A DNA stretch of 54,650 bases from Bacillota bacterium (GTDB taxonomy: Bacteria; Bacillota; Syntrophomonadia; Syntrophomonadales; Syntrophomonadaceae): assembly GCA_029550685.1 (NCBI GenBank), contig JAKPGY010000055.1, positions 1 to 54,650 of the forward strand, read 5' to 3'. Under the pieces are notes generated by a model, which was not told the DNA's origin, searched no databases, and saw nothing but the letters and a program-made list of their open reading frames with translations. Of this stretch, positions 48,254-54,650 are shown in pieces. The translations under genes and the position numbers were made by a program. Each line of letters starts with the position of its first letter. Position 1 is the stretch's first letter.

Positions 48254-50134
48254 ATGCAGGGAAAAGCCCATTTACAAAACCTGGAGATTTTATGGCGGGA
48301 TATTAAAGAAAAGCATAGGATACCGGATCAGATCATTGCTGAAACAGAAGAGAAGATAATGAAGAACAGCATGAGAATCAATATTGCTGAACGTACCCAC
48401 CATATTATCAATAGTGAAGAACTGCAGCACCGGCTGGCAGAGCATTGCGAGGCACTGTTTTTAAGCGATCCTTTATTGTGGGATGCAGCATCACAGGTGA
48501 GCAGTGATATTAAGATTATAATTACTGATCCCAATGGGATAGTTCTGTCCAGCCAGTGTGAAGATATTGTTGGCTTTCTCTGCCCGGCTGCAGAACTGAT
48601 TTATAGTGATGCGAAGATGAGAGAACATCTGGAAATGGGCTCAGCCATTCAAATTACTTACGAAGATGGTATGTGTTCTCAGCTTTTGCCGATTTTCAAT
48701 GAGCAGGGCCGCATTGTGCATTTCTGGGGGGTCAGTTCCTATCACCCTATCGATAAGGAAATAACCAGCATTCTCTATATTGTGACCCAGCTGGCCCAGC
48801 AGCGGTACAACTATGCGATCCTGTTGAACCAGTATACATCTTCCTTCATGGATGCTATGTCGGAATGTGCCATTCTTATTGATGAAAAAGGCAGGATACT
48901 GAATGTAAATGAAAGATTGCTGCAACTGACCGGTACCAGCAGCAAAAACCTGCTTAAAGGTTTGTCCTTCGGCCAGTTTATTTCCGGGGACAGCCCTTAC
49001 AAACTGTTTCAAGGACATGAAAAGTATTTTTACCTGAACTGCTGGGCCAAGAGGATCCTATGTTATGTAGTTAATGTACAGGCCATGGAGACGCCCTTTG
49101 GCAGGCAGATGCTGATTCTTTTCAACGGCCTTCCTGAAGAAGAGCCCCTCGCCCTGGAGAGCCCTAATGCATTGGTAGATCCCTTTGAGTCCATAGTAAC
49201 CAACAGCGCTGAAATGCTGGAGATAAAGCATATAGCTAAAAAGGCAGCCAAATCTGCGGCCAATATCCTGATTGAGGGCGAAAGCGGGACCGGCAAAGAA
49301 GTTCTGGCTGAAGCTATTCACAGAGCCAGCGGGCGCCAGGGACGGTTTGTGGCTATCAATTGCGGGGCTATTCCCAGCCAGCTGGTGCAGAGTGAACTGT
49401 TTGGCTATGAGGGAGGAGCCTTTACCGGGGCCAATAAACAGGGGCATATGGGCAAATTTGAGCTGGCCGACGGGGGAACGGTATTTTTAGATGAAATCAG
49501 CGAGATGCCCTTCGAAATGCAGGTGAATCTGCTGCGTTTTCTGCAGGATCGTACTATTACCCGCATTGGGGGTAAAGAGGAGAAAAAACTGGATGTCCGC
49601 ATCATTGCTGCTACCAATAAAAACCTGGCTGATGAGATTCAAAAAGGAAGGTTCCGGGAAGACCTTTACTATCGCCTGAATGTCATTTCTATTACCTTGC
49701 CGCCACTGCGGGAGCGTAAGGGAGACATTCCCCTTCTAGCCGACTATTTTCTTGATTGTATGGCAGCCCAGTATGAGGAGCCTCGACCGGCCCTTGAACC
49801 TGAAATGTTGGCCATGTTGAAACGGTATGACTGGCCGGGCAATGTCAGGGAGTTGCAGAACACGATAGAAAAGGCGTTTGTCCTGGCTGAAAATGGTAAA
49901 CTCAACTTTTACAGGTTTGGACAGCAAGCAGCCCATAACTTCAGTTCCTGTATGCAGACCGATTTATCAGAAGCAGATGCCAAAGAACAGCTGGAGCAAG
50001 TTCTATTATTTAACAACTGGAATGTAACGAGAACGGCAAAGCAGCTTAATGTAACCCGCCAAACGGTTTACAGAAGGATGAAACAATACGGGATATCGAT
50101 ACCTTCTCAATCAGCCAGAGAATACAGTCAATAA
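48254..50134 (+). CDS. Sigma54-dependent transcriptional activator (AcoR-like, GAF-PAS-AAA-Fis)
   Basis: 626 residues. The N-terminal ~190 residues look like a GAF-type sensor; a PAS domain follows (MDAMSECAILIDEKGRILNV, residues ~200-290). The AAA+ domain has Walker A GESGTGKE, the sigma54-contact GAFTGA, Walker B DGGTVFLDEI and arginine finger region FREDLYYRLN. The C-terminal Fis helix-turn-helix is NVTRTAKQLNVTRQTVYRRM. No receiver domain, so it probably senses a small molecule. ATG 48254 has AAAGGAGAG upstream. It should activate the -24/-12 promoter at 43049. Confidence 0.93.
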   Translation: MQGKAHLQNLEILWRDIKEKHRIPDQIIAETEEKIMKNSMRINIAERTHHIINSEELQHRLAEHCEALFLSDPLLWDAASQVSSDIKIIITDPNGIVLSSQCEDIVGFLCPAAELIYSDAKMREHLEMGSAIQITYEDGMCSQLLPIFNEQGRIVHFWGVSSYHPIDKEITSILYIVTQLAQQRYNYAILLNQYTSSFMDAMSECAILIDEKGRILNVNERLLQLTGTSSKNLLKGLSFGQFISGDSPYKLFQGHEKYFYLNCWAKRILCYVVNVQAMETPFGRQMLILFNGLPEEEPLALESPNALVDPFESIVTNSAEMLEIKHIAKKAAKSAANILIEGESGTGKEVLAEAIHRASGRQGRFVAINCGAIPSQLVQSELFGYEGGAFTGANKQGHMGKFELADGGTVFLDEISEMPFEMQVNLLRFLQDRTITRIGGKEEKKLDVRIIAATNKNLADEIQKGRFREDLYYRLNVISITLPPLRERKGDIPLLADYFLDCMAAQYEEPRPALEPEMLAMLKRYDWPGNVRELQNTIEKAFVLAENGKLNFYRFGQQAAHNFSSCMQTDLSEADAKEQLEQVLLFNNWNVTRTAKQLNVTRQTVYRRMKQYGISIPSQSAREYSQ

Positions 50135-50177
50135 TCATCCGGTTTTGCCGCTCGCTATCACCGAAGGAGTGGAAAAC

Positions 50178-51464
50178 ATGAGTGAGGAAAGATTCGATGC
50201 CATTGTGATCGGGGCAGGCCCGGCCGGCATCGCTTGCGCATATAAGCTCGCCCAGGAAGGAAGAGAGGTCCTGGTGATAGAAAGAGCCGACCAGCCGGGA
50301 GCCAAAAACCTGACCGGCGGGCGTTTCTATACTTATGCGCTGGAAATGGTGGCTGAAGGGCTAACGGCTGAAGCCGAACTGGAACGTAAAGTAAGCCATG
50401 AACAGATCATGATAATAAGCGGCCCAAGGGCGGTGTGTGTTGAGTATATTGATCCATCATTTGTCTCTGGAGAAGTGCCGCAATCATATACCATCTTAAG
50501 AGCCAGTTTTGACAGGTGGTTCGCCTCAAAAGCTGAGGAAATGGGAGCCATGATCGTTGGCGGCATCAAGGTAGACGATCTAATCGAAAAGAATGGGCGG
50601 ATAGTTGGTGTAATCGCCGGCGAAGATGAAATGTATGCGGATGTAGTTATCGCTGCGGATGGAGTCAATTCCCTGATAGCCCGGAAGGCAGGTTTGCGCG
50701 GGGAAATTGCTTCTCAAAGCGTAGGCATAGGGGTGAAGGAAGTTATTGAACTACCTCCGGAGGTTATAGAACAACGGTTTAACCTGGCAACAGGTGAAGG
50801 AGTTGCCAGGATGATCCTGGGCTGCACCGAAGGCATTCACGGGGGAGGCTTTCTATATACCAACCGGGATAGCATATCTCTAGGAGCTGTCTTTATGCCG
50901 GAAGAGGTCGCTGCTCACCGGCATTCGGTTCATGAAATTTTCCAGCACCTGAAAATGCATCCTGCTATTTATCCCTTGATTGAGGGAGGAACAACCGTGG
51001 AATACGGCGGCCATTTGGTTAGTGAAGATGGCTATGATGGAATTTTGAAAAGACCGTACCGGGAAGGTTTGCTGGTGGTTGGAGATGCAGCCGGTTTTGT
51101 AATTAATACCGGCAGTTCAATACGTGGTATCGATCTGGCTATCCTAAGCGGTCTGGCAGCCGCCGAAGCCCTCCTGGCCACCTCCAATCCAGCGCTGGCA
51201 GGATCCGAATATATGAAAGCGCTGGAAAGACTTCAGGTCCTGCCTACCATGAAAACGGTCCGGGGCTACCGGGACCTGCTGAATATTGAGCGCCTGTATG
51301 GACCGTACCCGGACTTTGCTGCCGATGTTATGCAGGGCATGTACCGGGTGGACGGTAAGGTTCCCCCGAAAATGAAGAAGATAATAACGACTGCCCTTAA
51401 ACAGAATAAGCTGTCCCTCTGGAATCTGATCAAGGACGGGCTGAAGGGGGTTAGATCGGCATGA
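50178..51464 (+). CDS. fixC: FixC-type FAD-dependent oxidoreductase, cluster 2
   Basis: 428 residues. FAD fold FDAIVIGAGPAGIACAYKLA and GAKNLTGGRFYTYAL at the start; second FAD region GLLVVGDAAGFVINTGSSIRG near residue 310. Close in layout to the cluster 1 FixC. Accepts electrons from FixAB and acts with FixX on quinone and/or ferredoxin. ATG 50178 was chosen because AAGGAGTGG lies seven to eight bases upstream; the longer frame from 50145 overlaps nothing useful. Its stop overlaps fixX (ATGA). Confidence 0.92.
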   Translation: MSEERFDAIVIGAGPAGIACAYKLAQEGREVLVIERADQPGAKNLTGGRFYTYALEMVAEGLTAEAELERKVSHEQIMIISGPRAVCVEYIDPSFVSGEVPQSYTILRASFDRWFASKAEEMGAMIVGGIKVDDLIEKNGRIVGVIAGEDEMYADVVIAADGVNSLIARKAGLRGEIASQSVGIGVKEVIELPPEVIEQRFNLATGEGVARMILGCTEGIHGGGFLYTNRDSISLGAVFMPEEVAAHRHSVHEIFQHLKMHPAIYPLIEGGTTVEYGGHLVSEDGYDGILKRPYREGLLVVGDAAGFVINTGSSIRGIDLAILSGLAAAEALLATSNPALAGSEYMKALERLQVLPTMKTVRGYRDLLNIERLYGPYPDFAADVMQGMYRVDGKVPPKMKKIITTALKQNKLSLWNLIKDGLKGVRSA

Positions 51465-51754
51465 CCATTGATATTGTTTCGGCTCCGGAATTGTTAAGCA
51501 ACAACAAGTTTAATGTTGACGAGGAAAACGCCCATATTGCCATTAACGTAGAAATTTGCCGCAATTGTGCGGACAAACCCTGCCTGTACGTCTGTCCGGC
51601 AGTTTTGTACCGGTTGGATAAAAACGGTGACCTATCTTTTGATTATGCCGGCTGCCTGGAGTGCGGTACCTGCCGGGTAATGTGCCAACAAAAGGGAATA
51701 GTAAAATGGCAATATCCCCGGGGAGGTTTTGGCATCAGCTATCGTTTTGGCTAA
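51461..51754 (+). CDS. fixX: Ferredoxin-like protein FixX, cluster 2, with extra cysteine motif
   Basis: 97 residues. Eight cysteines: Cys33, Cys36, Cys41 and Cys45 (CRNCADKPCLYVCPA) and Cys65, Cys68, Cys71 and Cys75 (CLECGTCRVMC). E. coli FixX has only the CP and CLECGTC cysteines and cluster 1 FixX has five, so this one probably binds two [4Fe-4S] clusters. The end YPRGGFGISYRFG is typical of FixX. ATG overlaps the fixC stop. Last gene of cluster 2. Confidence 0.93.
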   Translation: MTIDIVSAPELLSNNKFNVDEENAHIAINVEICRNCADKPCLYVCPAVLYRLDKNGDLSFDYAGCLECGTCRVMCQQKGIVKWQYPRGGFGISYRFG

Positions 51755-51833
51755 AAAGTTCCTTGGGCTGCTGGATTTGCGGATAAGCCGGTTGGTAAGT
51801 CGTACATTGGTTTGGTGAACAAAGTTTCACTTA

Positions 51834-51852
51834 GTGATCACAAAATGATCAC
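51834..51852. promoter_or_regulatory. Palindrome GTGATCA-N5-TGATCAC
   Basis: Perfect 7-bp inverted repeat (51834-51840 and 51846-51852) with a 5-base centre, 10 bases upstream of a -10-like TATACT (51863-51868). It looks like a repressor operator overlapping a promoter. The nearest gene it could drive is the response regulator at 52142, with a long leader. The gap 51755-52141 otherwise contains only the hairpin at 52005. Confidence 0.4.
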
Positions 51853-52004
51853 AGAGACTGCCTATACTAAAAATGTGCCTGAACCTCTACCTGGAAAGCA
51901 CATAATCCTGGTTCTTGGTATTGGTAAAGATTACTGCCCCACACCTAGCGTACTTATAAAAACCACATCATCAGTGCTCTAATCCTCCCAACTTCCTTTT
52001 GACT

Positions 52005-52027
52005 GGCCCTGCCGCCAACGCAGGGCC
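52005..52027. terminator. GC-rich hairpin upstream of the response regulator
   Basis: GGCCCTGC (52005-52012) pairs perfectly with GCAGGGCC (52020-52027) over a 7-base loop. It has only a weak T-tail (TTGATATATG). It may be the terminator of the fixABCX cluster or of a leader transcript. Confidence 0.45.
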
Positions 52028-52141
52028 TTGATATATGATTAGGAAAAATCTCTCCTGGACCGTAGTTTGGCAAGTGCTTGTTTGCTGTTTTACAATATTC
52101 TCAAGGTATTGTGTCAGGTTCAATACTGGAGGAGAGATATA

Positions 52142-52816
52142 ATGAGGAAAATCTTGATCGCTGATGACGAAGAACGAATGCGCAGGCTAGTGGGTGATTT
52201 CTTAAAAAGAGAAGGCTTTCAGATCGTGGAAGCCGTGGATGGACGGGAAGCCTTGGAACTAATTGAGGCAGATCCTGATATTTGTTTGGTCATACTGGAT
52301 GTTATGATGCCGGTTTATGATGGTTGGACCGTATGCCGGGAAATTCGCAAAAAATCCATGCTGCCTATTATCATGTTGACCGCCCGGGGGGAGGAAACTG
52401 ACGAGTTGTTCGGTTTCGAGTTGGGTGCCGACGAGTATATTAGCAAACCTTTCAGCCCCCAGGTCCTGATAGCAAGGGTACATGCCTTGCTGCGCAGGGC
52501 CAATGCTGGCAGCAGATCGGTCTATAGCTATCCGGGTTTGGAAATAGACGTGGATGCCCGCCATGTGAAAGTGGATGACGAAATGATTTCCTTGAGCCCC
52601 AAGGAGTTTGAACTGCTGGCTTATTTGGCCGCCAATGAAGGACGGGCCCTAAGCCGCGATCAGATATTGAATGCGGTGTGGGATTACAATTTCTATGGTG
52701 ATCCCCGTACCGTGGATACCCATGTAAAAAAAGTAAGGCTCAAACTGGGCAGCCGGGGAGAATACATTCAGACTGTCCGGGGAGTAGGCTACAGATTTGA
52801 GGTAGACCATGATTAA
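52142..52816 (+). CDS. OmpR/PhoB-family response regulator
   Basis: 224 residues. Receiver domain with acidic pocket ADDEER, phospho-Asp in VILDVMMP, Thr in LTARG and Lys in SKPFSP, then a winged-helix DNA-binding domain (LSPKEFELLAYLAANEGRAL, DPRTVDTHVKKVRLKL). GGAGGAGAG precedes ATG 52142; the longer frame from 52067 has no ribosome site. Its end overlaps the histidine kinase gene by eight bases, so the pair is co-translated. Regulon unknown; resembles SrrA/ResD/VanR types. Confidence 0.93.
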   Translation: MRKILIADDEERMRRLVGDFLKREGFQIVEAVDGREALELIEADPDICLVILDVMMPVYDGWTVCREIRKKSMLPIIMLTARGEETDELFGFELGADEYISKPFSPQVLIARVHALLRRANAGSRSVYSYPGLEIDVDARHVKVDDEMISLSPKEFELLAYLAANEGRALSRDQILNAVWDYNFYGDPRTVDTHVKKVRLKLGSRGEYIQTVRGVGYRFEVDHD

Positions 52817-54269
52817 TTCCATACGCTGGCGCCTATTTTTGGGAATGACCTTATTGGTAGGCTTCTTTGTATTCTTTTCCTGGATGTTGAATACCAATTA
52901 CCTGGAAAAGTACTATCTTCAACAAAAGACCGCCGAGCTCAAACAGCAGGGTGAGTATATTACTAAGTTATTTACGGAAAATCCCGATGATCTGTTAGTG
53001 CAGCTGGCCATATTGGAACGCCGGGAAAACTTGACCATTCTGGTAATCCAGCCTGATTTAACCCTGATTTATGCTTCCACAAGCCCTAACTCAGAAGTGA
53101 CCAAGTTTGAAATTGTGCTGGAACAGCTCATGCAGGCCAACTTAAAAGGTCAGTCGGTGCAAATAACTGGAGATCCCTTTAATAACGAGCGTTCCCTGAA
53201 CCTGTACAGCCGTTTCGGGGAACAGAACTTTTTGATTGTCAGTACTCCTCTGGCTCCCATACAGGAAAGTGCAGCTATTGCCAACAAGTTCTTTCTCTAC
53301 ACCGGTATTGTTACTATGATTATTGCTACCCTGGCAGTATTCTTGTTTTCACGTAGTTTCACCCGACCTATAGTGGAACTGAACGATATAGCCCAGCGCA
53401 TGGCAAAGCTGGATTTTTCCCGCAGGTATTCCGTTACCAGCCGGGATGAATTGGGAGAATTGGGCAGCAGTATAAACTCGCTGTCCGACCAATTAAGCAA
53501 AGCCATCGGTGAACTGCAAGATGCTAATGCCCGTTTGCGTAAAGATATTGAAAGAGAACGGCGCATTGACGAAATGCGCAAAGAATTCGTCTCCAGTGTT
53601 TCTCATGAATTAAAGACCCCGATTTCCCTGATTCAAGGCTATGCTGAGGGTTTGAAAGTAAACGTAGTGGAAAATGAAGAGGACAAGGAATTCTACTGCA
53701 ATGTAATTATAGATGAAGCCAATAAGATGAACCGGCTGGTCAAGGGACTGCTGGATCTTTCCCAGGTAGAGGCAGAAGTTTTTACCCTGGAAAAGGTCGC
53801 CTTTGATCTATCTTTATTGTTGGATAACATTATGGCCAAATACAAACCCATTTTTGAAGAAAAGGAGGTGCAGCTTGGAGTAAATAAACCGGATGAACTG
53901 CTGGTGAACGCCGACATAACTCGCACTGAACAAATATTAACCAACTATCTTAATAACGCTTTGGATCATATGGATGAACGACGCATAATCGAACTAGAAG
54001 CCAAAATTGTAGAAGATAAAGCCCATATAGCGGTATATAATTCCGGTGAACCCATTCCCGATCAAGCCTTGCATAAGATTTTCACCAGTTTTTACAAGCT
54101 CGATCAAGCCCGCACCCGCACTGACGGAAGTTATGGGCTGGGGCTGGCTATCGTCCGCGCCATCCAGGAGAAGGATAAAAACGGGTATGGGGTGATCAAT
54201 CTTCCGGATGGAGTACAATTCTGGTTTGAACTGGACCTGGCTGATCCGGAAAACGATCTTGAGTCATAA
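52809..54269 (+). CDS. Sensor histidine kinase (HAMP, HisKA, HATPase)
   Basis: 486 residues. Membrane helices at ~9-28 and ~160-181 enclose an extracytoplasmic sensor of about 130 residues. A HAMP domain follows (RSFTRPIVELNDIAQRMAKL), then the H-box FVSSVSHELKTPISLI with the phosphorylated His, N-box NYLNNALDHM, and G-box SYGLGLAIVRAI. The N-box has His-Met where many kinases have Lys-Tyr/Phe. Partner of the response regulator immediately upstream. Signal unknown; the following gene encodes an exported protein that may be a target. Confidence 0.93.
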   Translation: MINSIRWRLFLGMTLLVGFFVFFSWMLNTNYLEKYYLQQKTAELKQQGEYITKLFTENPDDLLVQLAILERRENLTILVIQPDLTLIYASTSPNSEVTKFEIVLEQLMQANLKGQSVQITGDPFNNERSLNLYSRFGEQNFLIVSTPLAPIQESAAIANKFFLYTGIVTMIIATLAVFLFSRSFTRPIVELNDIAQRMAKLDFSRRYSVTSRDELGELGSSINSLSDQLSKAIGELQDANARLRKDIERERRIDEMRKEFVSSVSHELKTPISLIQGYAEGLKVNVVENEEDKEFYCNVIIDEANKMNRLVKGLLDLSQVEAEVFTLEKVAFDLSLLLDNIMAKYKPIFEEKEVQLGVNKPDELLVNADITRTEQILTNYLNNALDHMDERRIIELEAKIVEDKAHIAVYNSGEPIPDQALHKIFTSFYKLDQARTRTDGSYGLGLAIVRAIQEKDKNGYGVINLPDGVQFWFELDLADPENDLES

Positions 54270-54364
54270 TCATCAGACTGATTAGGTGAAAGGTGCATCG
54301 ATAAGTAGTATACTTAATGAAATGGAAAAAACAAGCAGCAGCTTGTTTCAAAGGAGGATGAAGG

Positions 54365-54650
54365 ATGACCAAAACAAAGAGAGTAACTATGTTAATCCTG
54401 GCAGCGGTGACTTTGCTGGTTTTTGGAGCCACTGCGGTATACGGGGCTAACGCGCTTACCGTTAAAGCCTACCCGGGAGTAACCATTTTCTATAATGGCA
54501 AGCAACTTACCGATGACCAACAACCCTTGATAATTAACGATTATACATATGTTCCGCTGCGTATGGTAATGGAGAACTTCGGCAAAAGCATAACCTGGGA
54601 TGGGGCGACCCAGCGGGTATTGATATCCGACAGTTTAGAGGAAGCTCAAC
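54365..54650 (+). CDS. Exported copper amine oxidase N-terminal-domain (stalk) protein, partial
   Basis: Starts at ATG 54365 with AAAGGAGG upstream and runs off the window after 95 codons. A signal peptide is clear (MTKTKRVTMLILAAVTLLVF, cleavage after AVYGA). The mature part VKAYPGVTIFYNGKQL, DYTYVPLRMVMENFG and TWDGATQRVLI is the Cu_amine_oxidN1/stalk domain common on Clostridial cell-surface proteins. No amine oxidase activity is implied. It lies 95 bases after the kinase gene on the same strand. The C-terminal domain is outside the window. Confidence 0.85.
   Translation, partial: MTKTKRVTMLILAAVTLLVFGATAVYGANALTVKAYPGVTIFYNGKQLTDDQQPLIINDYTYVPLRMVMENFGKSITWDGATQRVLISDSLEEAQ

Overview
The window looks like a piece of chromosome from an anaerobic, endospore-forming, low-to-mid GC Firmicute of the Clostridia, most like the Syntrophomonas type of syntrophic fatty-acid oxidiser. 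This is inferred from gene content only; no rRNA or tRNA gene was found. Supporting it are sporulation-linked genes (prkA-yhbH-spoVR, a SpoIID/LytB-type lipoprotein), Gram-positive-type strong Shine-Dalgarno sites with many GTG and TTG starts, and two complete acyl-CoA dehydrogenase/ETF/FixCX clusters.

Layout. 0.2-5 kb: FmdB zinc ribbon, CPBP protease, DUF4912 protein, DUF815 ATPase, a membrane protein and a deoxynucleoside kinase. 4.5-9.2 kb (minus): spoVR, yhbH and prkA. 9.5-11.5 kb: a 2,4-dienoyl-CoA-reductase-like flavoprotein. 12.2-16.8 kb (minus): first electron-transfer cluster, read acd-fixC-fixX-etfB(fixA)-etfA(fixB). 17-19 kb (minus): CoxE-like VWA protein and MoxR ATPase. 19.2-24.8 kb: BaiN-type flavoprotein, a membrane-anchored protein, a chemotaxis receptor, RNase HI, a hexapeptide acyltransferase and a Cys-cluster protein. 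25.4-30.3 kb: branched-chain amino acid ABC transporter livJ-H-M-G (no livF) and an EamA exporter. 30.3-34.6 kb: a methyltransferase whose start codon appears lost, a SpoIID-like lipoprotein, trmL, a REC-GGDEF protein and a small ferredoxin. 34.8-42.8 kb: thiN, then cdaA-cdaR-FAD protein-glmM-glmS, with a glmS ribozyme. 43-51.8 kb: second electron-transfer cluster etfB-etfA-acd-PaaG-like crotonase-Zn alcohol dehydrogenase-sigma54 activator-fixC-fixX. 52.1-54.65 kb: a two-component system and the 5' end of a copper-amine-oxidase-N-domain protein.

How the parts work together. Both Fix/ETF clusters should move electrons between an acyl-CoA/enoyl-CoA couple and a FixCX (ETF:quinone or bifurcating) module. 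The second cluster resembles the E. coli cai/fix and ydi systems and differs from the first in its catalytic residues. It is preceded by a near-consensus sigma54 (-24/-12) promoter and encodes its own sigma54-dependent activator, so it is probably an inducible substrate-specific module. The cdaA-glmS block links c-di-AMP synthesis to amino-sugar and cell-wall supply.

The most unusual non-coding content is a set of dispersed, GC-rich, partly palindromic repeats. Family A is built on a TGTCATTGCGAG...CGTGGCAATCTC core, has a MITE-like copy with terminal inverted repeats, and carries a removable ~47-bp module. Family B exists as ~230-bp long and ~95-bp short forms sharing the same ends. They lie between genes, including inside prkA-yhbH, between livJ and livH, and between the glmS ribozyme and glmS.
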